From Bacillus bingmayongensis (GTDB taxonomy: Bacteria; Bacillota; Bacilli; Bacillales; Bacillaceae_G), in the NCBI RefSeq assembly GCF_000299035.1, contig NZ_JH921519.1, positions 120,079 to 184,078 on the forward strand: a DNA stretch of 64,000 nucleotides, given 5' to 3'. This document shows, in pieces, positions 22,194-29,171 of this stretch. The translations under genes were made by a program, and so were the position numbers. How positions within the stretch are numbered: the first letter of the stretch is position 1; every line of letters starts with the position of its first letter. The notes below the pieces were generated by a model, which was not told the DNA's origin, searched no databases, and saw only the letters and a program-made list of their open reading frames with translations.

Positions 22194-22233
22194 ACCCGCT
22201 AGACGTCATATTTTGATGTTTAGCGGGTTTTTT
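22194..22233 (+). terminator. Terminator after the holin-like gene
   Basis: Stem ACCCGCTA / TAGCGGGT extended by weaker pairs, followed by six T residues. Confidence 0.85.
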
Positions 22234-22884
22234 GTGATTTCTAGTATATTTGCATTCTGAAACTCTTAAAACGAAAGATAGACGCCTTAAAACGTAAATT
22301 CAATGATTTGCGAACACTAGCGTCAATAATAAAAAAGAACCCTGCTATTAAGCAGGATTCAAAATAGGGTAATGGTCGAAAAACGAGAACGCTAAACTCA
22401 AATTTAATGTAATGCAAGCACGATCTAACCGCAAATCAGTAAAATCCAATTATTCCTTAAGGAAAATCACAAAATGCACTCCATATAACCCTATTTAAGG
22501 GTATCAAAATCCCTTCTATATACAGATATGAATTTTCATTGTTTATTTATAAGGGATATTTTGCGTATTGATAATGGAGAAATAAATTTCTCTAGTACAT
22601 ATCGTTTTTTTCCAAAACACATTGACAGCATTTTTGTAAAGCATACTGTTGCCATGGATTTAGAAATGTGATTTCATAGTATTTGTACTACGAAGGACAA
22701 GGATGTATAACAAAACGCACCATGTCCAAAAAGAAAATTTATACATATATCGTGTGTCTTGTTTTGAAACGTAATATAATAGGGGAAGACATCAAGAAGT
22801 AACGCGAAATGCAACAAATTCTATTAATTTGAGTTGCTACTAGTTTGAACATGCTAGGGGAAGATTTCTCCATCGGAACACCTC
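22234..22884. other. Gene-free stretch of the element
   Basis: No convincing ORF is visible. It contains a minus-strand terminator-like hairpin at 22338-22359, a hairpin ACCCT-N5-AGGGT near 22490-22505 and AT-rich sequence. A leftward untranslated transcript ending at 22331 is possible. Confidence 0.5.
22338..22359 (-). terminator. Orphan minus-strand terminator
   Basis: On the minus strand AATCCTGCT-TAAT-AGCAGGGTT (9 bp) is followed by C and six T residues. No coding region lies upstream on that strand for more than 500 bp. Confidence 0.6.
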
Positions 22885-22914
22885 TTGGAATTAATAGCCA
22901 ACATCAGATATAAT
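22885..22914 (+). promoter_or_regulatory. Promoter of the toxin-like gene
   Basis: TTGGAA (22885-22890), an 18-bp spacer and a perfect TATAAT (22909-22914). The predicted start near 22921 coincides with a short leader ORF. Confidence 0.7.
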
Positions 22915-22920
22915 AGAAAC

Positions 22921-22962
22921 ATGAAAAAAGCCTTTCGTATTGGCGTACGAAAAGCTTCATAG
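22921..22962 (+). CDS. Short leader ORF upstream of the toxin-like gene
   Basis: MKKAFRIGVRKAS, 13 codons, starting at the predicted transcript 5' end. The same bases form a 12-bp stem with one mismatch (AAGCCTTTCGTA / TACGAAAAGCTT). The stem may hide the downstream ribosome site or be the real function; translation of the leader is unproven. Confidence 0.35.
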   Translation: MKKAFRIGVRKAS

Positions 22963-22977
22963 AAAGTAGGTGAGTTT

Positions 22978-23085
22978 ATGGACACAACTACAATCATTGC
23001 ATTATGTGCAATTTTCAGTGTCATACTAGGCATAGTAACGTTGGCGACGACTATTCTAGTAGCTTTCATTAACTCAAAGAATTAA
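22978..23085 (+). CDS. Holin-like toxin, type I toxin-antitoxin family
   Basis: A 35-residue single-span hydrophobic peptide (MDTTTIIALCAIFSVILGIV ... AFINSKN) of the putative holin-like toxin family, related in layout to TxpA/BsrG toxins of Bacillus prophages. GTAGGTGA precedes the ATG by 4 nt. It has its own promoter, structured leader and strong terminator. Such toxins insert in the membrane and are silenced by an overlapping antisense RNA; a possible antisense promoter lies just downstream. In a mobile element this would promote maintenance. Confidence 0.75.
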   Translation: MDTTTIIALCAIFSVILGIVTLATTILVAFINSKN

Positions 23086-23104
23086 TAATCTTATATTTTT
23101 ATTT

Positions 23105-23143
23105 AAAGCGTCTCAGTGTTGGTAGCACTTGAGATGCTTTTTT
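23105..23143 (+). terminator. Terminator of the toxin-like gene
   Basis: 11-bp stem AAAGCGTCTCA / TGAGATGCTTT (one G-T pair) with further GTG/CAC pairing, then a T-run. Confidence 0.85.
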
Positions 23144-23151
23144 CTTTGTAA

Positions 23152-23189
23152 AATAATTTATATTCAATGGGCATTCAATATAAATTATT
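23152..23189. repeat. 13-bp perfect inverted repeat
   Basis: AATAATTTATATT and AATATAAATTATT are separated by 12 nt. The repeat lies just after the toxin terminator. On the minus strand TTGAAT and TATTTT, spaced 17 nt, overlap it and could start an antisense RNA into the toxin 3' end. Confidence 0.6.
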
Positions 23190-23510
23190 ACCTAAGTAAT
23201 ATCCGAAAACGGATAAAAATAATCATGGAAACCTTACTATGTTACTTATAAAAGAAACAATAGTCAACGTTTGGAATGAAAAACCTTTACGCACTCTCAT
23301 TATACGGTCAACGCTTCCCTTTTTTCAAGCCCATGACTCAATAATTACACAATTACACAATTCCTCATTAAAGATAAAACCAATAGTTCTAACTTATATT
23401 AAGCACATCTATATTTTTTTACCTTCCCTTTTTTATATCACCGAGAAACACATTCTCTGACGAGATTAGTTGTACTACTAATAGTATTTAAATTGCTTTG
23501 AAAATAAAAA

Positions 23511-23537
23511 GAGAACATGGATTATCTCCACATTCCC
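23511..23537 (-). terminator. Terminator of the 40-codon gene
   Basis: On the minus strand an 11-bp stem with G-U pairs (GGGAATGTGGA / TCCATGTTCTC) is followed by a T-rich tail. It lies 12 nt after the stop codon at 23549. Confidence 0.7.
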
Positions 23538-23548
23538 TTTTCGAATTG

Positions 23549-23671
23549 CTATATATTCCAAAATTGTTTAATAGCTTCAATTATTACAGCAGAAACAGCT
23601 ACATCAAAACTAACATGAAAATAAAATTCCGTTGTACCTGAATCTTTCTTCTTATAGAAGAATTTAAACAT
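23549..23671 (-). CDS. Small protein of 40 residues, function unknown
   Basis: Reads MFKFFYKKKDSGTTEFYFHV and continues SFDVAVSAVIIEAIKQFWNI. GGTGA lies 6 nt before the ATG and a terminator follows directly, so it looks like a genuine single-gene unit. It has a basic start and a hydrophobic C-terminal helix that may touch the membrane. No family recognised. Confidence 0.55.
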   Translation of the reverse strand: MFKFFYKKKDSGTTEFYFHVSFDVAVSAVIIEAIKQFWNI

Positions 23672-23732
23672 AAGTGTTCACCATCCATTCATCAAGGATA
23701 TTCGATACAAATTAAAGATTCCCCTGATTTCC

Positions 23733-23755
23733 CAACCACTCTGCGAAAGTGGTTG
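23733..23755. other. Hairpin with a CTGCGAA loop
   Basis: Perfect 8-bp stem CAACCACT / AGTGGTTG with loop CTGCGAA. A second TCTGCGAAAATGGTTG follows at 23755-23770. The 7-nt loop ending in GCGAA resembles the loops of the small RNA at 11981-12128. Confidence 0.55.
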
Positions 23756-23952
23756 TCTGCGAAAATGGTTGATGATTAAATGAACACTCATTCCTAGCAC
23801 GTTTCCAAAACCCGTTGTATACGTAATAAGAACAAAATCTTCGTCACATTACACTATATAGTAATTACTCACGTACCTATATTATCTCAAATTCTCTTCA
23901 AACAAACAAGTGTTTCTATGAAATTTATTCCTTTAATTCCATTTTTTATTTT

Positions 23953-24339
23953 CTAATTTTCCTTTTCTAAATCCTTAATATTGTAGCTGATCACTGGTGA
24001 TTCTTCCCCATCTTTCTCACGCCAACCTCTCCAAACTCGCTGATTATATCTATCTTTCCTTTTCTGTTCCCACTTCTTATTATTCTTTGATTTTCCTATT
24101 GTTGGTTTAGCCTTTTCCTGAAACTTTCCCCTAACCTTCTTAGCCTGGTCACTTTCCCTAACAATATTATTCATTGCCTCAAATTCTCTTTTTGCTTTTT
24201 CTTTCTCCTTATCAGCATTTTTAAGCTGTTTTTCTCTTTTTCGTTGTCTTTCCAATGCCATTTTCGCCTTATTCTTTTCTGCCTTCCGTTGTCGTCTAAG
24301 TTCCTTTAATTCCTCAGGTGGTAGTCCTCTATTATCCAT
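23953..24339 (-). CDS. Highly charged coiled-coil protein, function unknown
   Basis: 128 residues rich in Lys, Glu and Arg, with a long helix over about residues 8-70 (EELKELRRQRKAEKNKAKMA). A basic segment follows (KSNNKKWEQKRKDRYNQRVW). The predicted charge suggests nucleic acid or ribosome association. AGAGG precedes the ATG at 24339 by 9 nt; an alternative TTG three codons upstream overlaps that site. No family recognised. Confidence 0.6.
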   Translation of the reverse strand: MDNRGLPPEELKELRRQRKAEKNKAKMALERQRKREKQLKNADKEKEKAKREFEAMNNIVRESDQAKKVRGKFQEKAKPTIGKSKNNKKWEQKRKDRYNQRVWRGWREKDGEESPVISYNIKDLEKEN

Positions 24340-24359
24340 AATTAGCAACCTCTTTTTTT

Positions 24360-25052
24360 ATATTTTTATTGCTTTTTGTTTTTGACGCCCTTCATACTGG
24401 CGAATTTGTTAGGAAATTTGAATGTAGTTTTGGACATAGTAACCCCTGTCGAAAATTTACGAGGTTAATACGTCCACCCATTCGTACTGGCTTAGATGCC
24501 GAGGTCTCGAATTGAGATTGGTTGCATTGACGACCAAACGGTTATAGCTTATGAAACTACTATACCGTCCGTATATAGCTTATCGGCTTTGTATTACGCC
24601 GTACGATGCGTTTCTCACGCCCAACACCGTTCCCTTTCGGGTGATTCGCTATATAACCCGCATATCCTTGCAATAAAGCTTGTACAAGCATAGCCGTGAA
24701 TCAGTGTCATGATCGCCGCTTACGAGTAACTTAATTAACTCCAGTCGTACAATCATGTCTTATTTTGAACCTCCGACACCTTTTACCGCTAACGTCTTAT
24801 CTATCATCGTTATTAGGACATACGTCCCTTAGGCTTGTTTTATGCAAAGCTTGTGTCCTTTACTTCACTTACGTCAGACGGCTGAATGCAACGACAACCG
24901 TTATCCGAATGTATTTTTTGCGTTGGCTACATTAGACCCCGTTTATTGTAGGGTACACTTCACAGCGTTCCTTCGTGGGCACGGTATCCACGTTCGGAAT
25001 TACCGCACACCAACACTTCTAATTACCTAAAAAAGACAATAAGAAACTAGAC
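24360..25052 (-). ncRNA. Candidate large structured RNA region without ORFs
   Basis: About 690 bp with no credible coding region in an otherwise compact element. My count of 24481-24720 gives about 46% G+C, well above the AT-rich flanks. Many stems are visible on the minus strand: a nested set (GCG, TTCC, CGTGG / CCACG, GGAA, CGC) near 24955-25000, CCC-GAAA-GGG near 24636-24645, GCGT-GAGAA-ACGC, CGGC-N10-GCCG and CTATA-N9-TATAG. GNRA-type loops favour the minus strand. A TATAAT lies at 25065-25060 but without a clear -35 box. Strand and ends are uncertain. Confidence 0.4.
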
Positions 25053-25055
25053 CTC

Positions 25056-25084
25056 TTGCATTATATTTTTTAAAAATTTATAAT
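25056..25084 (+). promoter_or_regulatory. Sigma-A promoter of a very short transcript
   Basis: TTGCAT (25056-25061), a 17-bp spacer and a perfect TATAAT (25079-25084). The transcript would start near 25091 and end at the terminator at about 25170. Confidence 0.6.
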
Positions 25085-25095
25085 GGAGGTGCTGA

Positions 25096-25140
25096 ATGTA
25101 CGGAATATCCGTATTTAGTTTTGAATTTGAATTGTTTTGA
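25096..25140 (+). CDS. 14-codon ORF or 80-nt small RNA
   Basis: MYGISVFSFEFELF, with GGAGGT five nt before the ATG. The nearest promoter would start transcription inside or after that ribosome site, so either a farther promoter serves the peptide or the product is a small RNA. The RNA would hold the hairpin TACGGA-ATA-TCCGTA and the terminator. A small signal or toxic peptide cannot be excluded. Confidence 0.4.
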   Translation: MYGISVFSFEFELF

Positions 25141-25175
25141 GTCTCCAATTGCAGTTGGGGACTTTTTTCTTTTTT
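25140..25175 (+). terminator. Rightward terminator before the integrase gene end
   Basis: 9-bp stem AGTCTCCAA / TTGGGGACT followed by a long T-rich tail (six T, C, six T). The stop codon of the integrase lies in the tail. Confidence 0.85.
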
Positions 25176-26154
25176 AAACTTCTAAATTGTCGTTATCACT
25201 AGCTTTCATGTACTGTTCAACTACGTGAGTATCTGAATAACTTAGATATACTTGTGTAGTCGATAAATCACTATGACCCAAAATAAGGCTTAACGTCCTT
25301 ATATCTCCACCATTTTTCAAAAAGTTAACGGCAAAAGTATGACGTAAACTATGTGGTGAACACCTACATTCTTTTGTTAAACTTGCTTGCTTCCCGTAAT
25401 AGTTCATTCTTTTACGTATATGGTCAGGGTTCAAAGGTTCACCAAACGAGTTAACGAATACAGATGTTCCCAACCCTTCAAAATACTCTCCTGTTTCTGT
25501 TACTAATTGTGCTAATTCATTTTGAACTTTTTTAGACATCGGAATTACTCGACTTTTTCGATTCTTGTTTTTTCTACCTGGTAATAAAATAACTCCATTA
25601 TCAAAGTCAACGTCATCAATTTCTAAGGCATTAACTTCGTTAATACGCAAACCACACTTAAGCATTACTAACATAGCTACATAATCCCTATATCCCGCAT
25701 AAGACGTCTTATCAACCATTGCAAATAGACGTTTTATTTGATTGTCAGTCAAAGTATAAATTTTTTGTTCGTCGACTTTTAATTTCCTAACGCCCATAAC
25801 AGGGTTATTTTCGATAACCGTTTCTTTTTCTAAACGATTAAAGATCGCCCTGATAGCAGACAAACGAATATTAACCGTTACAGGTGATAACTTCCTAATT
25901 TTTAATAGATGATTCACATATTTCCTTATATCGTCTTTCGTAACGTCTGTAATAAGTTGGCGGTCAATAACATTAATGAACTCCGACCAAAACATTCTAT
26001 AATCGCTTATAGTACGTTCTCTATATCCTTCTGACACGTAAATGTCCATAACACGTTCTAACGCCCTATTAACCGTAATAGAAGGCTTATAAAGGACGAT
26101 ATCTGTATCGATGTCACGACGCTTTCCAATAGCACGACGTTTAATTCTTTTCAT
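25174..26154 (-). CDS. int: Tyrosine-type site-specific integrase
   Basis: 326 residues, phage integrase family, which recombines attP with the tRNA-Arg attB site. Residues about 25-110 form the SAM-like core-binding domain (ERVMDIYVSEGYRERTISDY). The catalytic domain has Arg in KCGLRINEVN, Lys in the GRKNKNRKSRVIPM strand, HSLRHTF, His in LGHSDLSTTQ and Tyr in VYLSYSD. The gene sits 230 bp from tRNA-Arg, the normal place for a tRNA-targeting integrase. AGGGGG precedes the ATG by about 10 nt. Confidence 0.95.
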   Translation of the reverse strand: MKRIKRRAIGKRRDIDTDIVLYKPSITVNRALERVMDIYVSEGYRERTISDYRMFWSEFINVIDRQLITDVTKDDIRKYVNHLLKIRKLSPVTVNIRLSAIRAIFNRLEKETVIENNPVMGVRKLKVDEQKIYTLTDNQIKRLFAMVDKTSYAGYRDYVAMLVMLKCGLRINEVNALEIDDVDFDNGVILLPGRKNKNRKSRVIPMSKKVQNELAQLVTETGEYFEGLGTSVFVNSFGEPLNPDHIRKRMNYYGKQASLTKECRCSPHSLRHTFAVNFLKNGGDIRTLSLILGHSDLSTTQVYLSYSDTHVVEQYMKASDNDNLEV

Positions 26155-26161
26155 AACGAAA

Positions 26162-26205
26162 AAACCCCCTGTACACGATTATTTCTAATCACATACAAGG
26201 GGTTT
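26162..26205. repeat. Inverted repeat upstream of the integrase gene
   Basis: AAACCCCCTGT and ACAAGGGGTTT (10 of 11 paired) separated by 22 nt. It covers the integrase ribosome site, so it may bind a regulator, form an mRNA stem that limits int translation, or act as integrase arm sites. Confidence 0.5.
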
Positions 26206-26381
26206 CCCTAATCTTACTACTATTTTTCTACGCGTTAGTAACGTTATTGAGTGACGCTTACTTAATAACATAGACCTTTCCGTTTCAGACTGGAACGTGT
26301 CATAATTACGCATAATACATGACGTTTATCCAAAAGGTTTCGCAAAGGAATATAGATACAGTAAGGCTTTCGCGGTATAAA

Positions 26382-26432
26382 ACGCACCCAGAGGGATTCG
26401 AACCCCCGACAGACGTGGTACCGGAAACCACC
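26382..26432. repeat. Attachment site, right copy (within tRNA-Arg)
   Basis: Matches 11688-11738 at 50 of 51 positions and makes up the 3' two-thirds of the intact tRNA-Arg. The 3' part adjoining the integrase is expected to derive from the element's attP. Confidence 0.93.
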
Positions 26433-26458
26433 GCTCTATCCAACTGAGCTATGGGCGC
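26383..26458 (-). tRNA. tRNA-Arg, anticodon CCG
   Basis: 76 nt without encoded CCA. Acceptor GCGCCCA / TGGGTGC, D-arm GCTC-GAGC, anticodon stem GTGGT / ACCAC with loop TTCCGGT (anticodon CCG, codon CGG), T-arm GGGGG-TTCGAAT-CCCTC, discriminator G. The pair 3-70 is G-U. The displaced 3' half at 11688 would give G-C there. The tRNA serves as integration target and has its own promoter. Confidence 0.95.
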
Positions 26459-26476
26459 ATGAACGATATACTCGTA

Positions 26477-26505
26477 ATTATATCTTCTTATGCCAATGTA
26501 CGCAA
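26477..26505 (-). promoter_or_regulatory. Promoter of tRNA-Arg
   Basis: On the minus strand TTGCGT (26505-26500), 17-bp spacer, TATAAT (26482-26477), 18 nt before the tRNA 5' end. Confidence 0.75.
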
Positions 26506-26835
26506 CTACTATCATACAAAAAAGCTCCTCACCATTTCTTCAAAAATAAAGCTATATCTATATCTATTTTGATTTCCCAACATATAAGCCGCGGCTATGA
26601 AAACAAAAAGTGATCTCCACTCGTTTTCTCCCTTTGTTTTCACTCGGCATGGGGATAAAAAAGGCCCTGACCGTTTCTATGCATGGCCGGATCCTCTCTT
26701 CCTCCTAAAAAGAACGGTTTTATGTCGTTTTTTTCTATTTGTATTTATATATAAACCTAAATTTGGTAATTATATTTTCACCCCTATTCACAAATCATAA
26801 CCTTTGAATTCATATTCTAAAGGAGGCTTCATTTA
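26506..26835. other. Intergenic stretch before the spoVA2-type operon
   Basis: About 330 bp. I see no coding region with a ribosome site. A sigma-G promoter is expected for the spore operon, but no convincing -35/-10 pair was found by eye. Confidence 0.4.
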
Positions 26836-27042
26836 ATGACTGTAATTACAAAATTAAAACAAACTGTTTCTGGATTAAAAAGTGCACAAGCAAGCTTAGA
26901 GGGCTTCGCTCTTGATACGGATAACCAACAAGCAAAGCAACTTTTCCAAACAGCTGCACAGCAAACACAATCCATTATTGATTCTTTAAACCCGCGTGTG
27001 GAAGAAGTTCAGCAAGAAGAGCCTCAATACGGACAACAATAA
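26836..27042 (+). CDS. DUF1657 protein, first gene of the spoVA2-type operon
   Basis: 67 residues, helical (TVITKLKQTVSGLKSAQASL), with the glutamine-rich end EEPQYGQQ typical of DUF1657. AAAGGAGG lies 8 nt before the ATG. DUF1657 genes are found at both ends of the spoVA2-type operon, which affects dipicolinic acid uptake and wet-heat resistance of spores. The protein itself has no known biochemical role. It is probably made in the forespore. Confidence 0.88.
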   Translation: MTVITKLKQTVSGLKSAQASLEGFALDTDNQQAKQLFQTAAQQTQSIIDSLNPRVEEVQQEEPQYGQQ

Positions 27043-27157
27043 GTGAAAGTACTGTTTTATCTTATGGTACTCACTGTTTGAGAAACAGAAAAAGGATGAT
27101 TCCATATCATCCTTTTTCACTCGAATTACATAAAGCAATAGAAATGGAATGATTGCG

Positions 27158-27646
27158 ATGCGAAAATTTGGCACAATTACCGTGTTATTCGTGCTTCTAC
27201 TAGGTTTCATAACAGGATGTAATAGTCATTTAGATAAAGAAGTGAAACAAGAAACACATAAAAAAACAGAGAAAAACAAGGAACCCAAGTTAACGAATGT
27301 AAGTATGGAAGAGTCTTTTAATCAATCTATATCACACGACGCGAAAAAAAAGATACTTGCTATGGAAGAAATACTAGAAGTCAGAGCTGTTAACTCGAAC
27401 ACAGATCTTTACTTAGCTGCCAAACCTGAACATCATGAAAGGTTTCAGTTAAAATCATTAAAAACAAAAATCAAAAAACGCTTGAAAGACGAAAATCCAA
27501 CTTTCGATATTCATATAAGTACTGATCGAAAAATTTTTATGCTATTAGATAAACTGGAAAACAAAATTAAGAAAAAAGAAGCAGACAAAGAATACATTAA
27601 AAAACAATTCAAAACAATTCACTCAGAAATGAACTCTGATACTTAA
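27158..27646 (+). CDS. YhcN/YlaJ-family sporulation lipoprotein
   Basis: 162 residues with a signal peptide (RKFGTITVLFVLLLGFITGC) ending in lipobox Cys. A Lys/Glu-rich linker leads into the YhcN/YlaJ domain. It should anchor in the inner spore membrane. I favour the ATG at 27158, 9 nt after GGA; an ATG at 27149 adds three residues but has no better ribosome site. It is the second gene of the spoVA2-type operon, always placed before spoVAC. Confidence 0.85.
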   Translation: MRKFGTITVLFVLLLGFITGCNSHLDKEVKQETHKKTEKNKEPKLTNVSMEESFNQSISHDAKKKILAMEEILEVRAVNSNTDLYLAAKPEHHERFQLKSLKTKIKKRLKDENPTFDIHISTDRKIFMLLDKLENKIKKKEADKEYIKKQFKTIHSEMNSDT

Positions 27647-27671
27647 TTGTACGTTCTCTAAAGGAAAAGGA

Positions 27672-28157
27672 ATGATTCACATGCCAAGTAAAGATAAAGA
27701 TTTAACACCAATACAACAAGAATATAAAAAATTTGAGCAACAACGTGAACCGAAAAGGCCCGTTTTAAAAAATTGCATAAAAGCTTTTTTTGTAGGTGGT
27801 TTTATTTGTTTAATCGGTCAACTTATTTCCACCTTCTACATCACATACTTTGATTTTTCAGAGCGTTCAGCAGGAAACCCTACAGTAGCAACGCTGATTT
27901 TTATTTCTATGCTGCTTACGGGATTTGGCGTATATGATCGCCTCGCACAATTTGGAGGTGCTGGTACAGCCGTACCTGTTACCGGATTTGGAAATTCCGT
28001 TATATCCGCTTGTATTGAACATAAGACAGAAGGCTTTGTCCTTGGAGTAGGTGGCAACATGTTTAAATTAGCGGGATCTGTTATTTTATTTGGTGTATTT
28101 GCCGCTTTTGTTATCGGTCTTATTAAAACCATTCTCATCCAATGGGGAGGAATGTAA
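27672..28157 (+). CDS. spoVAC: Stage V sporulation protein AC
   Basis: 161 residues, membrane protein of the SpoVA channel that moves Ca-dipicolinate into the forespore and out at germination. A soluble N-terminus (KDKDLTPIQQEYKKFEQQRE) is followed by membrane segments and the motif VPVTGFGNSVISACIEHK shared with SpoVAE. An ATG at 27681 is an alternative start. SpoVAC acts as a mechanosensitive channel in B. subtilis. The stop at 28157 abuts the spoVAD start. Confidence 0.95.
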   Translation: MIHMPSKDKDLTPIQQEYKKFEQQREPKRPVLKNCIKAFFVGGFICLIGQLISTFYITYFDFSERSAGNPTVATLIFISMLLTGFGVYDRLAQFGGAGTAVPVTGFGNSVISACIEHKTEGFVLGVGGNMFKLAGSVILFGVFAAFVIGLIKTILIQWGGM

Positions 28158-29171
28158 ATGTTACAAGGACACCGAACGTGGGTATTTGAAAATAAACCAG
28201 TTATCATCTCAACAGGGGTTATCGGTGGACCATTTGAAGCAAAAGGCAAAATCCCTGAAGACTTTGACGCCCTTCATGAAGATTTATGGCTCGGACAAGA
28301 TTCTTATGAAAAAGCACATAAGGTTTTATTTGAAGAAGCCTGCAGTCGCGCAACCGAAAAAGCAAAGCTCCGCAAAGAAGACATTCAATTCATTTTAGCA
28401 GGCGATCTTATTAACCAAATCACTCCCTCTAGCTTTGCTTGCCGTACACTCGGCGCTCCCTATATTGGATTATTTGGTGCTTGTTCTACTTCTATGGAAG
28501 GTCTTGCCCTCGGTGCAAGTATTGTAAATGCAAAAGGAGCAAAATATTTATTAACAGGTGCATCCAGTCACAATACTGCTGTTGAAAAACAATTTCGCTA
28601 CCCTACTGAATATGGCGGACAAAAACCACCTACTGCTCAATGGACTGTCACAGGAGCTGGCGCTGCCCTTTTAAGCGATCAAGGAGAAGGTCCACGTGTT
28701 ACATCTGCAACTATTGGACGAGTTATTGATATGGGCTTAACAGACCCATTTAACATGGGAGGTGCAATGGCTCCCGCTGCTGTCGATACAATAGAGGCTC
28801 ATTTACGAGAAAGACAAATTGATGCATCCCACTATGACCTAATTGTAACCGGCGATCTTGGCCATGTTGGACGTGAAATCGCTTATGATTTACTGCATAA
28901 ACATGGAACGAAAGTAACAAGTGAGCAGTTCCAAGATTGTGGGTTACTTATTTATAGGGAAGGTCAACCTGTATTAGCAGGAGCAAGCGGTCCAGGATGT
29001 TCAGCAACCGTTGTATATGGACATTTATTAAACCGAATGAAAAAAGGGGAGTTCAAAAGAATACTGGTCGTAGCTACTGGGGCACTGCTTTCCCCTCTTA
29101 CATTCCAACAACAAGAATCAATTCCGTGCATTGCTCATGCAGTATCGATTGAAACTGGAGGTGTACAATAA
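28158..29171 (+). CDS. spoVAD: Stage V sporulation protein AD
   Basis: 337 residues, soluble thiolase-fold protein that binds dipicolinic acid on the inner spore membrane. Features are RTWVFENKPVIISTGVIGGP at the start, CRTLGAPYIGLFGACSTSME around the active-site-like cysteine, and GASGPGCSATVVYGHL near the end. It is directly contiguous with spoVAC and spoVAE, which indicates strict coexpression and complex formation. Confidence 0.96.
   Translation: MLQGHRTWVFENKPVIISTGVIGGPFEAKGKIPEDFDALHEDLWLGQDSYEKAHKVLFEEACSRATEKAKLRKEDIQFILAGDLINQITPSSFACRTLGAPYIGLFGACSTSMEGLALGASIVNAKGAKYLLTGASSHNTAVEKQFRYPTEYGGQKPPTAQWTVTGAGAALLSDQGEGPRVTSATIGRVIDMGLTDPFNMGGAMAPAAVDTIEAHLRERQIDASHYDLIVTGDLGHVGREIAYDLLHKHGTKVTSEQFQDCGLLIYREGQPVLAGASGPGCSATVVYGHLLNRMKKGEFKRILVVATGALLSPLTFQQQESIPCIAHAVSIETGGVQ

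Larger units (their letters stand above)
11688..26432. mobile_element. tRNA-Arg integrated phage satellite-like element, 14.7 kb
   Basis: The segment is flanked by 51-bp direct repeats of the tRNA-Arg 3' half, with a tyrosine integrase next to the intact tRNA. Phage-type genes present are a tape-measure protein, a small-terminase-like protein, an XRE regulator, a Bro-N-like protein, a holin-like protein and a toxin-like small ORF. No large terminase, portal, head, baseplate, endolysin or DNA-replication gene is seen. Size, integration site and gene content fit a PICI-like satellite needing a helper phage. A deletion-derived prophage remnant is the main alternative. Confidence 0.85.

Noticed and set aside
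23239-23460. 73-codon rightward ORF
   Set aside because: No ribosome site, no family resemblance and an amino-acid make-up like random AT-rich sequence.
24496-25030. Two rightward ORFs of 65 and 62 codons
   Set aside because: No ribosome sites, unusual residue composition and location inside a hairpin-rich region; treated as non-coding.
24360-25052. Group II intron
   Set aside because: The minus strand contains a GTGCGG-like start, but I find neither the domain V hairpin signature nor a maturase or interrupted exon.
26597-26800. 67-codon ORF upstream of the DUF1657 gene
   Set aside because: No ribosome site and no protein-like pattern; better read as leader/intergenic sequence.
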